A DNA stretch of 64,000 nucleotides from assembly GCF_000321225.1 (NCBI RefSeq), contig NW_004450286.1, forward strand, positions 2,516,434 through 2,580,433, written 5' to 3'. Both the position numbers and the translations under genes were made by a program. Below are positions 33,504 through 45,236 of the stretch, piece by piece (position 1 is the stretch's first letter; every line of letters starts with the position of its first letter). The notes below the pieces were generated by a model that saw nothing but the letters and a program-made list of their open reading frames with translations, was not told the origin of the DNA and searched no databases. This DNA is from Odobenus rosmarus divergens (Eukaryota; Chordata; Mammalia; Carnivora; Odobenidae).

Positions 33504-33533
33504 CATGATAACTCTCATTTTCATCTCGCTTTT

Positions 33534-33806
33534 CCTTTTTTTTTTTAAAGTAATCTCTACACCCAATGAGGGGCTGAAACTTTCAACCCTGAGATGAAGA
33601 GTCTCATGCTCCATTGATTGAGCCAGCCAGGCGTCCCAGTTCTCTCTCTCTTTTCTTAGGGGGATGGAGAGAGGGGCAAAGGGAGAAACAATCTTAAGCA
33701 GGCTCCAGTCCAAGTGCAGAACCGATGCAGGGCTCGATCTCACAACGCTGACCTGAGCCGAAATTAAGAGTCAGAAGCTTAACCGACTGCACCACCCAGG
33801 TACCCT
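33534..33806 (-). repeat. two minus-strand SINEs (short then old long)
   Basis: Short form 33534-33636, old long form 33644-33806. ctctcattttcat before and ttctcatttttaa after suggest one shared target site. Confidence 0.83.
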
Positions 33807-34031
33807 GCCAATTCTCATTTTTAAAGAGAACTTGTACACGGAACCCAAGGGGTGGCACGTTAAGAAATCTGTGGTTGCATCTATTATAGAGGTTGTCAAC
33901 AGAATATAAATCATGGAGGAAAGATTATAAAAGAGTAATGAGTCTTGGGGGGTTGGGAGTAGAAGAGGGAGAAAAAAAAAGGAAGGAGTCTTTTACTGAA
34001 ATGGATAAATCTATATAAAAAAGTTCTTATG

Positions 34032-34207
34032 GGGGCACCTGGGTGGCTAAGTCGGTTAAGCGTCTGTTGTCTGGGATCGAGCCCCACATCAGGTTCCCTG
34101 CTCAACAGGGAACTGCTTCTCCCTCTCCCTGCTGCTCGTGCTCTCTCTTGCTATCTCTCTCAAATAAATAAAAAAATAAAATCTTAAAAAAAAAGATAAA
34201 AAATAAA
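34032..34207 (+). repeat. SINE with internal deletion
   Basis: gcgtctgttgtctgggatcg skips part of the head. Duplication gttcttatggg on both sides. Confidence 0.9.
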
Positions 34208-34929
34208 AACGTTCTTATGGGTAAGATTACAAAAGGACAAGGGGTTATAAGCCAAATATTGTGGAGAGGGCTACTAATAGGATATATATTACTAAAATCA
34301 TAGCTTGTGAAGATGCTATTAGGGAATGACACAAAGATGAAAATGATAGGAATACTGTTTACAGGCAGCATGGAACCAGACATGGGCATCTTAAAATAAA
34401 TCTAAACTAAGTATTTGTAAAATGGAGCTAAGAAGCAAAAAGGAATGCTACTTCTCTCTGCCTTGCATCTTCACTATCTATTTACTGAATCTTTCCTAGC
34501 ATTACATAAATGTCTGCACTGTCATTTCTCTCTCCTTACAAAAAGCAAATAAGCCAACTCTCCTTGCAAATATAAAAAAATCAAAGTTAAGGAATACCCT
34601 GTAATTCTAATGTTGAGTACCAGTATAAATTCAAGATGTATTTTTTTCTTTGGACTCCCCAGAGACATGGCTGAATTTATATATGGGGCAGGATTATATA
34701 AGATGAGCCTAGAACATCTTGTCAGAACAGAAGCTAAGGAAGTTATCAAAGACAATCGGGGTCATGACAAAAAAGTTCAGAAGCCAGCATGATGGGTTTC
34801 TACTGATCAAAGATGGGACAATTTGAGGATATTGGTTTCAATTTGAGGATTTTTAAAAGCATTTTCATATTTAATTGGGAAAAAAACCCGCCTATTTGAC
34901 ATATAAACTATAAATAATAATGAAATATA
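34208..34929. other. TET1 intron, single-copy
   Basis: AT-rich sequence without a repeat or exon I recognise. Confidence 0.5.
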
Positions 34930-35118
34930 GGGGAACCTGGGTGGCTCAGTCATTAAGTGTCTGCCTTCAGCTCAGGTCATGATCCCAGGGTCCTGGGATC
35001 GAGCCCCGCATCGGGCTCCCTGCTCAGTGGGAAGCCTGCTTCTCCCTCTTGCACTCCCTCTGCTTGTGTTCCGTCTCTCGCTGTGTCTGTCTGTCAAATA
35101 AATAAAATCCTTAAAAAA
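34930..35118 (+). repeat. SINE, cccactccccctgcttg subfamily
   Basis: Perfect duplication aataatgaaatata. Confidence 0.93.
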
Positions 35119-35343
35119 ATAATGAAATATAAATACTGTCAATAAAATAATAACAAAAAATATAAAAAACATGAGATCAAAATGATACTAAATTAAAAAA
35201 AATTGAACACACTGGAAGATGACTAGGAATTAACTTGTATTCTGAAAACTGGTGAGTAAAGTCAAATTGCCAAGCATTTATTCTAATTTCTCTACATGAA
35301 CAATAACTCATAGTTAACAAGTTATTGGTAAGGACAATATTTC

Positions 35344-35411
35344 TTTTTTTTTTTTAAGATTTTATTTATTTATTCAACAGAGAGAGTGAGAGACCACAAG
35401 CAGGGAGAGCA
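35344..35411 (-). repeat. SINE tail part, cut by gap
   Basis: ttttaagattttatttatttatt then gagagaccacaagcagg, running into Ns. Confidence 0.88.
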
Positions 35412-35976
35412 NNNNNNNNNNNNNNNNNNNNNNNNNNNNNNNNNNNNNNNNNNNNNNNNNNNNNNNNNNNNNNNNNNNNNNNNNNNNNNNNNNNNNNNNN
35501 NNNNNNNNNNNNNNNNNNNNNNNNNNNNNNNNNNNNNNNNNNNNNNNNNNNNNNNNNNNNNNNNNNNNNNNNNNNNNNNNNNNNNNNNNNNNNNNNNNNN
35601 NNNNNNNNNNNNNNNNNNNNNNNNNNNNNNNNNNNNNNNNNNNNNNNNNNNNNNNNNNNNNNNNNNNNNNNNNNNNNNNNNNNNNNNNNNNNNNNNNNNN
35701 NNNNNNNNNNNNNNNNNNNNNNNNNNNNNNNNNNNNNNNNNNNNNNNNNNNNNNNNNNNNNNNNNNNNNNNNNNNNNNNNNNNNNNNNNNNNNNNNNNNN
35801 NNNNNNNNNNNNNNNNNNNNNNNNNNNNNNNNNNNNNNNNNNNNNNNNNNNNNNNNNNNNNNNNNNNNNNNNNNNNNNNNNNNNNNNNNNNNNNNNNNNN
35901 NNNNNNNNNNNNNNNNNNNNNNNNNNNNNNNNNNNNNNNNNNNNNNNNNNNNNNNNNNNNNNNNNNNNNNNNNNNN
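35412..35976. other. assembly gap (565 N)
   Basis: Unsequenced. The left edge is inside a minus-strand SINE and the right edge inside a plus-strand SINE. Apparent reading frames across it are meaningless. Confidence 0.99.
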
Positions 35977-36102
35977 TCGAGTCCCGCATCGGGCTCCCTG
36001 CTCGGCGGGGAGTCTGCTTCTCCCTCTGACCCTCTTCCCTCTCGTGCTCTCTATCTCTTATTCTCTCTCTCGCAAGTAAATAAATAAAATCTTTAAAAAA
36101 AA
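35977..36102 (+). repeat. SINE 3' part, ctgaccctc subfamily, cut by gap
   Basis: Starts mid-element at tcgagtcccgcatcgggctc and ends with the aataaataaaatctttaaaa tail. Confidence 0.9.
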
Positions 36103-36519
36103 AATGAAGCTGAATTCATCTCTACAAGATAATGGTTTCTGCTATATGTAAAAAAGAAAAAAGAAGGAATAATAGGAAAAGCAAGCTTTAAATGAAAAGT
36201 GGTATAGGAGACATATCAACTAACTGTAACGTGTGACCTTGTTTGGATACCGATTTAAACATACCAAATGTCAAAAAAGAAAAATCATTTAAGAGACAAA
36301 TGGAGCAATTTGAGCACTGAGTGGTATTAAGGCATTATCTGATTTATTTGTTTTGGGTATTGTGGTTCTAAATATTCCTTATCTTTTAGTGACACATACT
36401 GATGAAGTAATTGATAATATGATGTGACTTCTGCAATTTATTATCACAAATTTTGAAGGAGTAGGACCTGGATAAGGATATAGATGAAATAAGAATTATT
36501 ATGTATTAAAAATGCTTTA

Positions 36520-36688
36520 GGGGCAGCCTGGGTGGTTCAGTCAGTTAAGTGTCCACTCTTGGTTTCAGCTCAGGTCTTGATCTCAGGGTCCTGAGTTCAA
36601 GCCCCATGTTGGGCTCCACACCGGGTGTGGAGGCTGCTTTTAAAGAAATTAATTAATTAAATAAAATAAATTTTTAAAATTAAAAAAT
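36520..36688 (+). repeat. old SINE
   Basis: ccactcttggtttcagctc variant, no pyrimidine body, (aatt)n-like tail. Confidence 0.87.
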
Positions 36689-36744
36689 GTTTTAAATTTG
36701 GAGCATAAGAGGGAAGTGGGATTCATTATTCACTCACTTTGTAC

Positions 36745-38130
36745 CTTTAAATTTTTTTCCATTTCAGAAAAAAACCTCTCAGCCCAGTAAACATCACTGC
36801 ATTCAACTGATCCCCTTTATAGCCAACCACAAGAATTTATCCATTTCTCTCCCATTTCCCTATCAATCTACTTCACTCATTCTCACTATTGAGTCTGCTC
36901 AAGTAGGACCTCTGGTAGCCCACAAAACTCATGGTGAAATTTCAATTTTCATCTCACTTGACACAGAGCAGCATTTGACATGGTTGATCCCTCCCCTCCT
37001 TGAAACACTACATACAGTGTTGGGGTTTCACTCCTACCTCACCAGACCTTCCAAGTCTCTCTTGCTGGTTCTTCATCTCTGAAGCCTGTACAGTTTGGGA
37101 ATTCCTAGGATTTGTCCTTCTAGCTCCTTTAGTGTCTCTGTGATTTCATTCACTCTCAGGCTTTTAAATACCATCTCTATGCAGCTGACTTCCTAAATCA
37201 TACCTCGAGCCTACATCATTTATTAACAGTTGTCTGACAGGTGTCTTGAAATTGACATGTCCAAAAGTGAGCTTCTGATCTCCCTCTGTATCTTTACAAA
37301 TCTATTCTTCTCTCCCCTTTTCTCATAACCTTTGGTGATTTCCCCATCTTTCCAGTTTCTTCAGACCAACATCAGGATAAACACTCACACTTCTTTTTTT
37401 GTCCACATTCCAGATTTAGGAGAAATCTTGTTGACTCTACTTTGAAAACATCCAGGACCAGATATTTCTCACGTCCTTCTCATTAGTCAATCTGGACCAA
37501 GCTCCATCACCTCTCTCCTGAGATGTTAGGATGGCTCTATACCATTGCCCTACTTTTCTGTTCTCTGCCTACTATTTTCTAGTTTCAATCCAGTCAGCAG
37601 AATGTTAGGCTTCAATCAGGTTATAATCCTTCTCTACTCTTTTTTAAGGATTTCATTTTTATGTAATCTCTACACCCAACGTGGGGCTCGAACTTAAAGC
37701 CCAGAGATCAAGAGTCACATGCTCCACCAACTGAACCAACCAGATGCCCCAGCCCTTCTCGATTCTGAAATATCCAGTAAACTTCCTCTCACTCAATAAA
37801 GGCCAATGTCTTTATAGCAGTCAACAAAGCCTGGGATGAACAGCTCAGAGACCCCTCTTCCCTCTCCGATCTACCTCCTACTCTTCTCCCCATTTCATGC
37901 TCGGCTTCAGCCACACTGGCCTCCTTGCTTGCCGCAAGTATTCTTGCCTCCTGACCTTTACATTTGCCATTTACTCTGCCTGGAATGCTATTTCTCCAAA
38001 TAAAAATACTCATGATCTCACTGCTTTGGGGCCTTGACTCAAATGCCTCATTCTCAGCAAATCGCTCTCTGACAACCACATTCAAATGGTTTTCTTGCAC
38101 AGTACTCCCTCTCCTCTTCCACCACTACAT
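36745..38130 (+). mobile_element. LINE-2 remnant: reverse-transcriptase region and 3' end
   Basis: 36940-37010 decodes in broken frame to ...AAFDMVDPS..., the L2 motif around the A/LFDxVDH block. 37170-37300 retains the ...CQVS-like and NMSKSEL-type stretch (tgacatgtccaaaagtgagct). 37920-38060 carries the L2 3' phrases tttactctgcctggaatgct and cctcattctcagcaaat. Very old and frame-broken. A SINE interrupts it at 37641-37750. Confidence 0.78.
37641..37750 (-). repeat. short-form SINE inside L2
   Basis: Complement of the short unit (taatctctacacccaacgtgg). Confidence 0.88.
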
Positions 38131-38664
38131 TTCCAACACCCACAACCACACAAAGGGGTGCCCGGTAATACCTGTCGACTGCCTTACTTAAAATGATGCT
38201 AAACTTGAGTGAGGAAGACTTCAAGGAAGCAATGTCATTTCACGTATGCCAAGAAGGAGTTGGGCTTCGAAACAGATGGGGAACAAACAATAAAAACATG
38301 TTTAAAAAAACAAAACACCATAAATAGAAAAAATACCACGAAATACTGACGGGCCACTCTCTTGTGACTTTGAGTTTTGGCAATTATGGAGAAATTGTGT
38401 ATTGGAATGTAGTCAGTGTCTTATTTTGAACTCTAAACTAACCTATATTAAAAACAAAGGAGACTTAAGAACAATTATCTAACTGAATTGATATCTGATC
38501 AAAAGTTGGGTTCTTTTTTCTTTCTTTCTTTTTTCCCCAGAATGCCTCATTCCTAAGAGAGCAGCAAAGATAAAGGAGAGGGGAAATAAGGTGCAAAGGC
38601 CAGTCCCAACCCTTCGGCCAATGGAAGTTGTGCACAGAAAGTCAGCAGTGTCCACAGGCCTCAC

Positions 38665-39013
38665 CTAAAAGCGGTAGCGATGAAGCCTTGCTATTGTTTG
38701 TTGTCGAGTTATTCTTGCGCTTGATCCGAGGAATGAATTTCTTCTCCACAGCTCTTATCTTATGTGCGAGAACTTCTGTCATCATTGCTGCCCTCTTCTT
38801 CCCGGAACGAGGAACTGGCTGAGTAAAACGCGTTCTTTTTTTACGGCAGGGTGCGAGCACCTCAATGGCCCCAGATTGGATCTTGGCTTCCATTCCTTCA
38901 CTAGAGCCAAACTCATCTGTGTCTGAGAGTTTGTAGAGCGGTAGCACATGCAGCTGCTCATCTTGAGGGATAACCCCCAAGGAGCGGTTATCTTCTCTTG
39001 TTAAAGTACAAAC
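38665..39013 (-). CDS. TET1: TET1 exon (penultimate)
   Basis: 116 codons plus one base, between an acceptor (CTTTCTGTCAG) and a donor (TTAG|GTGAGG). The protein runs from [20 protein letters not shown] through [17 protein letters not shown], both in the beta-helix core right after the HxD motif. It continues into a basic stretch ([28 protein letters not shown]) that opens the long low-complexity insert. The split last codon joins to the terminal exon as Gly, giving ...SLPLLGN. The frame is open throughout. The basic clusters could serve nuclear localisation or DNA contact, which is inference. Confidence 0.97.
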
Positions 39014-39268
39014 CTGACAGAAAGAAAACATGAAATAGGTCCTGCACAGTCATCGCAGTTATTTCTACCTACTAATTGTTGCCATTGTCAAAAGGATCTG
39101 CATTCCCATTCTGTTTTCCATTGGTTACTGCTGGTATAGTCATTTTGGATAAATAATACATATTAAGCCACTCAACATGCTTCAATTCTAGTAATTTGTA
39201 AGCAGACCAGTATAATTTTGAGTTGATCTTATAAGTCAATAACATTATACTTGTTTATGTATTTTATA

Positions 39269-39368
39269 GTATTTTTTAAAAGTAAATTCTATCCCCAATG
39301 TGGGGCTCAAACTCAGGACACAGAGATCAAGAGTCACATGCTGTTCCAACTAGCCAGCCAGGCACCCC
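39269..39368 (-). repeat. short-form SINE
   Basis: Short-unit complement ending gccagccaggcacccc; a base or two is lost near ccaactagcc. Confidence 0.88.
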
Positions 39369-40161
39369 AAAACTCCTATATTTTAAATAGCAAGCCTTTT
39401 GTTACATTCCATTTTACTTCATTGCCTAAGTTAGGGAATATCTACTGGATTGTCCACGGTGTTCATATAAAATATTAAGAAGACATTATTTTAGCCTATA
39501 TATTTCCCTGTTTCTTAAATAATGTCACATTCTTTGGGTAGAGGGGGATTAATTAGGAAGAATTTTCTAATTTGTTCTGTTTTCCTTTAGGATTTCTTCA
39601 CTTCTGCTTATAAGTGGAATTTATCTATAGATATACAGATTTTTTTTTTCTGCCCCCCACCCCCCAGGGTGATTTTTTTCTTCGCTAAATGCACCGAACA
39701 GATATTAATGAAGTAAAAGAAGCACAAGAGATTTCTCTCTAGCAGGACTTATATTCTAATAGTTTTATTTTTAAATTGATTTTTTATTATTTTTAAAAAT
39801 TATTTTTAAAAATTCTAACAGTTTTTAAAAAATTAAACATTTCATTTTGATAAATTTTCTCTTTCTGCTTGATGTTACTTCTATTCTGGCTAGGAACATA
39901 CCAGTAAGTTACCTACCTTTCTTTTGCATGTGAAGTAAGACATCTGAAGAAAATTCTGTCTTGAATATAACCTATCTCAGTCCTTCTCCTGACTTTAAAA
40001 GTTATTTTTATTCATTGTAGAGAAATAAAACTACAGAACTACATACGGGAAATTCCTGACTTTGATACCTAATATTCATATTTTTCTTCATGGATTAGTA
40101 TCTTAGCGGTAATTTTCAAGGGTCATTAAAGAGCCACCAAAAATATATCCAATGGTTTCAT

Positions 40162-40357
40162 TTTTTTTTTTAAGATTTTATTTATTTATTTGACAGAGAG
40201 AGATAGTGAGAGAAGGAACACAAGCAGGGGGAGAGGGAGAGGGAGAAGCAGGCTTCCTGCCGAGCAGGGAGCCCGATGCAGGTCTTGATCCCGGGACCCT
40301 GAGATCATGACCTGAGCTGAAGGCAGACGCTTTACGACTGAGCCACCCAGGCGCCGC
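40162..40357 (-). repeat. SINE, long form
   Basis: Perfect duplication aatggtttcatt flanks it. Confidence 0.93.
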
Positions 40358-41859
40358 GAATGGTTTCATTATTTTTATTAAAAACATCTCTCCTAGAGAT
40401 AAGGGCTCTTTCTAAGACAGTAGGCTGGAAAGAAAGAAAACTGCCTGATTGTAAGCTCGATAGACTTGATGAATACAGATGGGAAAGTAAGATAAGCTTA
40501 AAGTTTTAAAAATCACAATATTTTCTCAATGTTTATAGTCACATTTACCAGCAAGACTTGAAATACTGAGTTCTCTTGGGTGTTATTTGTCAGTAATTTT
40601 AAAGTAATCGTGTTAAAAATTAGACTCTTCCACCAATAAATGTTTACTTTAATCAATTTATTTGTTCACAGGGAGATTAAGAAGGGGACAAGGAGTAGAT
40701 ATGAGAAGCATAATTAGAAGGACTGAGGCAGCAGACAGGGTGAAAAGAGAATTGGCAGCCGAATTTGGAGAACTCAGGGTTTCAGGGATGGAGAAATTTG
40801 GAGTTATGTCAAGTTCTGGGTATAAGCCTCATGGCTTGAACAAGAGCAGTGGAGAAGAGGCAGCACTGAATAATACACAGGAGAAGCACGAGAGAAGTGG
40901 AACCAAAAATTTAGTTCGATTCTGAACCTAATTCAGCCTGATCACAGATAGTTTGTAATGAAGCAAATCAGGTAAAACATACTAGCCACGCAATGACAAT
41001 GAACCACACTCCGGCCAAGATTCATCTGGATAGATTTATAATATCATTGATCTCAAAGACTCCACTGATCAACAACAGTGGACAAGAAAGATTAAGAAAA
41101 AAGAAAAAAAAAGGCTCCTTAATCTATCACTCACAGACTTATTGGCCAAACAAGAAAGGAAGGCTGCCTTTTGATGGATTAGATTGTGTACTTTCAGGAA
41201 CCTGCAGCTATCTTTCTTATATGGGGCCAAAAAAACAGACTGGTGTAGTGCAAAAATAGAGCGGAATGTTTTACCAGGTGAGAAGACAATTACCGGAAGC
41301 AAAACCCATTCCACTTACAAAAGGACCATTGCATGATTCTCCCCACGGTCTTCTACCTAATTTAAACATCTCTTGATTGACTTCACGCTATGCGCATGTA
41401 ATTCTTTCTATGGCTGTAAATCTAAGTGTGCACACCTAAATGCAAATATTTCTGACAATTCTGGAATATTAACATAACTTTATACATTTATAGTGGCACA
41501 AAAAAGATGATACATTTGGCCTAGTTCCTTCACAAAAGCCCTGAGGTACACAGAAGGCAAAAAACAAAAACAAAAAACAGTAAGTTGCTTAACTTCCTAC
41601 CTACCAGTTTGATGGCATAGAATTGTACTCCTACTTCCTAGCAAATGTACCACTATGATTCAAGACTTTGAACAAAATATTTAAGGCCAGTTCTGTAACT
41701 TCGTGCAAGTATATCAACAATAACTTAAATACCATTGATATTATAAACTATGTGGGACAGAACATAAAATAGGATTTTTAACAATCATCGTATTTCAGGA
41801 CCTCAGCCTAAGCACACAGCGATGGACCGTTTAGAATCAAAAGCCACCCAGGTACATAC

Positions 41860-41997
41860 CACAGTGCTTCCATTATTCATGTTGTGAATGTCCCTGTGGG
41901 GATGGGCACAGAAGTCTAGGCAAGCAGTGACCCCAGAGAACGGACGACCTTCTTTGCTGCCAAGCCGACATTCTCGGGCAACATGTTCATATTCTAC
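41860..41997 (-). CDS. TET1: TET1 exon with the HxD iron-binding motif
   Basis: Exactly 46 codons between TTTCTCTTTTTAG and GTG|GTATGT, phase 0 at both ends. It encodes [20 protein letters not shown] then [20 protein letters not shown] and NNGSTV. His and Asp of HRD are the first two Fe(II) ligands (H1672 and D1674 in human). The Cys residues of the ARECRLG and CLDFCAH segments belong to the Cys-rich/core interface that holds zinc in TET structures. All key residues are present. Confidence 0.97.
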
Positions 41998-42395
41998 CTA
42001 AAAAGAGAAATGTATGGCACAAAGTTTTAAGAGCCAGAAAGAATCTCCTTTAGTAAAGAGTAAAAATCACTTCCTGACCAAGTTCTTAAACTAATTATAC
42101 ATTGTAAGTCAGAGATTTCTGACTATAGTGTGGTAAAGTAGCGGATGGGTAGTTCAGTAACATTCAGGAGGAAGAGTCTAGGAGGACAGCAAGTAAAGTG
42201 ACAGTGACTGGCTGTGACTGATGGTAGGCTGACGACAATACCTGTTGGAGGTGAATATTGAGCAGACCAAGCCTAAATTATCCCCGGAGAAAGAGACTAC
42301 TACAGTGCATGAAGCACATGTGACGTTTTCAATGTCTATAAAAAGTAGGTAAACATATATACATATGTTCATGAGCCAATATAGAATTTAGGACT

Positions 42396-42920
42396 CTTTT
42401 TAAAACCAAAGTTTAGCAAAAATGAAGGGGAGGAATCGGAGGAGGAGACGAACCATGAGAGACTATGGACTCTGAGAAACAAACTGAGGGTTCTAGAGGG
42501 GAGGGGGTGGGGGATGGGTTAGCCTGGTGATGGGTATTAAAGAGGGCACATTCTGCATGGAGCTCTGGGTGTTATACGCAAACAATGAACCATGGAACAC
42601 TACATCAGAAACTAATGATGTAATGTATGGTGACTAACATAACATAATACAATGAAAAAAAAAAACAACAAAAAAACCCCAAAGGTTAGCAATTAACAGA
42701 GAGCATGCTATTCATGATAATACAAATGAAGATTGAAGAAATCTAGATCTCTGGTTATGTTTAAAATAAAAAGATCATTACACACTTATTTTCTATCTTT
42801 TTAAAACCAAAGGTTAGCAATTAACAGCATGCTATTCATGGTAATACAAATAAAGATTGAAGAAATCTAGATCTCTGGTTGTGTTTAAAATAAAAAGATC
42901 ATTATACACTTATTTTCTAC
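42396..42920. repeat. about 124-base tandem duplication, first copy split by L1
   Basis: Unit: ctttttaaaaccaaagg...cacttattttcta. Copy 1 is 42396 to about 42420 plus 42677-42796. Copy 2 is 42797-42920. The copies differ at few sites, plus a 4-base indel (aacagagagcatg / aacagcatg). Confidence 0.92.
42425..42672 (+). mobile_element. 5'-truncated LINE-1 3' end, carnivoran type
   Basis: Carries agacgaaccatgagagactatg, gagctctgggtgttatac and a final poly-A, the 3'UTR of a relatively young carnivoran L1. About 250 bases survive. The flanks aaaccaaagtttagcaa and aaccccaaaggttagcaa are its target-site duplication. Confidence 0.85.
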
Positions 42921-44081
42921 TTTGTGATGACTGCATACATATACAGTCTTGCAAAATGACTGCCACAATTAGGTTAGTTAACACCTCAATTCCTTCACAT
43001 AGTGAGGATTATTTTGTGTGTGTTGTGGTAACACTTAAGGTCTCTTAAAAATGTTTTAAGTCTATGATAGAGTACTGTTAATTATATTCCCCATGCTGTG
43101 CAACAGATGCCCAAATGTTATTTATCTTATGGCTAGGAGTCTGTACCCCCTGACCTTCATCTCCTCATTTCCCACACCCCTTATATATATGTTTTTTAAA
43201 GATTTATTTATTTTATTTGAGAGAGTGAGAATGAGAGAGAGAGTGTACATGAGGTGGGGGAGGGTTAGAGGGAGAAGCAGTCTCCTCGCTGAGCAGGGAG
43301 CCCGATGCGGGACTCGATCCTGGGACTCCAGGATCATGACCTGAGCCGAAGGCAGTCACTTAACCAACTGAGCCACCCAGGCGCCCCCCTCATATATTTT
43401 CTTGATGATGTCCTTTGAAGCACAAAATTGCAAAATTTTGACAACCTTTTTCTCCTTATTTTTATTTTTGGATTGTCTATTGCTAGTATGTAGAAAAACA
43501 ATGACTTTGCATATTGATCTTGTATCCTGAAACCTTGCTAAACTCACTGATTAGCTCAAATAGTGAGTGTGTACGTATGTGTATCCCTCAGTAGTTTCCA
43601 CACATAGGAACATACAGTTGGCTAGTAGAAATCATTTTATCTCCTTTTTTACTCTGAATTTCTTCAACTTGCTCTTAATAGAACCTCTGGCAAAATGTTT
43701 AATAGAAATGGAGAGTAGATATTGTCTTGTTCCTGATAGTAAGCAAAAATGTTTTAGTCTTTATCGTAATTATGATATTATCTATGGGGTTTGGTAGATG
43801 TCCTTTATCAGGCTGAAGCAATTCCCTTCTATTGCTATTTTGTTAACTGTTTTTATCATGAAAGTGGTGGATTTTGTCAAATGTCTTCCATCTATGGGGA
43901 GATCATGTGTTTTTTGTCACTTGTTCTATTAATGTAGTTAGTATGCTACATTGATTAATTTTCTTGTGTTGAACCAATCATGCATTCCTGTTTCATAAAT
44001 TAAAATTTCTAGAATTAATTACAATTCTGTCACTCTGGAGTTTTAATTCAATTGTCATAATAGGAAGTGATAACTTTTTAG
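42921..44081 (-). mobile_element. old LINE-1, minus orientation
   Basis: 42921-43187 matches the complement of an L1M-type 3'UTR (ccccatgctgtgcaacagatgccc). 43389-44030 is the complement of ORF2 (ttgatcttgtatcctgaaacc; gttttgtcac; ttgaaccaatcatgcattcctg). Interrupted by a SINE. Confidence 0.8.
43188..43388 (-). repeat. SINE, ctgaccctc subfamily
   Basis: Near-consensus copy in L1. atatat flanks are uninformative. Confidence 0.92.
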
Positions 44082-44194
44082 TTTTTTTAAAAAAATATTT
44101 TTAAAGTAATACCTACACCCAACATGGGCCTCAAACTCATGACCCCGAGATCAAGAGTCGCATGCTCTACCGACTGAGCCAGCCAGGCACATCC
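44082..44194 (-). repeat. short-form SINE
   Basis: Short-unit complement with the intact ctctaccgactgagccagcc head. Confidence 0.9.
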
Positions 44195-44336
44195 AGGCTG
44201 GATAATTTTTTAAGCTGTTCTGTAAAAACAGATATACACTCAAGTTCAAACCTGAAGGTTTTCTATTAATAATGATGTTGCTTATATAGAAATTTCAACC
44301 ATGTTTAAGAGCACTGTATATGGTCCCCAAACGTAC

Positions 44337-44426
44337 CTGGTTTTGGTAAGCAACTGGAGCATACTGCTTATAAATTGGAGCTAATCGTGTAGCCAAACTC
44401 TGTAAATTATCTTCAAGGTTTTTTTC
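44337..44426 (-). CDS. TET1: TET1 exon, 30 codons
   Basis: 90 bases, phase 0 at both ends, between CTTTTCCTATAG and CAG|GTACGT. It encodes EKNLEDNLQSLATRLAPIYK followed by QYAPVAYQNQ, a helical part of the Cys-rich N-terminal subdomain that packs on the catalytic core. It is identical to my memory of the human exon. Confidence 0.96.
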
Positions 44427-45087
44427 CTATAGGAAAAGACAGTCCATAAAAGTTGTTTCATAATGACATGAGTTTTAGGTATGAAAACGAATCATAAATC
44501 ATTGCTGATATGTGGTTGATGCACAACTCATACTTACCCTAATAAAAGAACTACCATAGAAAATCACATGGATTGATTCTTAAAAAATGTGAACTACTGG
44601 TCATTATTATGCTTTAATTTAGTCTTTGAAATTCAAGTTCTATGTTATAAGCTAATTAGAAACCTAAATGGTGTTAGAGGTAAAGTGCTCATGTTGATAA
44701 ATAGAAGAACCCTATTTTATATTTATTCAGTAGTATTGGGCACTTGAAATAAATCAAGAAATGGTTCCTAGTGGCAAGAGGAGATGTTGAAGTAAAGAAC
44801 TCTGACACAGCGCAACAAGTTTCTATAACGGAAGTGGGAGAACAACAAACATAAGGCGCATACTACATATCAGGTTCTGTGCTAACAGCTCCAATAATAG
44901 GTAAGTGGGCAACTGGTTGTCTAAAGCTAGTGTTTTCTTTTTCACATTATAATGGTTACAAATTGTGGAAGACGTGGTGGGACACCATAAAAAGAGTCTA
45001 GACTGCTACTGATGGTAGAAACATGTAAGACCTTTTTTTCAAGGAGAACAGTCATGACAAATGTCTCTATTCAAAGTATCACTGAAG

Positions 45088-45236
45088 CGTCAGGTCAGGT
45101 TGTGATCTCAAGGTTGTGAGTTTGAGCCCCAAGTTGAGTGGCGATCTCAGAGCTAAGACAGTTTGAGACTATCCTCCACCCTGCTGACGCTCTCTGTCTC
45201 TTTCTCTAAAATAAATAAATAAAATCTTTAAAAAAA
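45088..45236 (+). repeat. 5'-truncated SINE
   Basis: Lacks the first part of the tRNA-like head. The duplication atcactgaag (45078-45087 and 45237-45246) is perfect. Confidence 0.9.

Larger units (their letters stand above)
31783..38664 (-). other. TET1: TET1 last intron
   Basis: 6.9 kb with GT at 38664-38663 and AG at 31784-31783. It contains SINEs, a U6 pseudogene, an L2 fragment and an assembly gap. The 31783-32380 stretch next to the exon is repeat-free. Confidence 0.9.
39014..41859 (-). other. TET1: TET1 intron
   Basis: GT at 41859-41858, AG at 39015-39014. It holds a short SINE and a long SINE. 40358-41859 is otherwise single-copy or decayed beyond recognition, with no exon. Confidence 0.88.
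41998..44336 (-). other. TET1: TET1 intron
   Basis: GT at 44336-44335, AG at 41999-41998. It contains a young L1 end, a tandem duplication, an old antisense L1 and two SINEs. Confidence 0.88.

Noticed and set aside
35366..36087. Frames of 207 and 233 codons
   Set aside because: Mostly Ns from the assembly gap, with SINE ends.
40662..41259. Two frames of 87-88 codons
   Set aside because: No similarity I recognise; intronic and without splice support.
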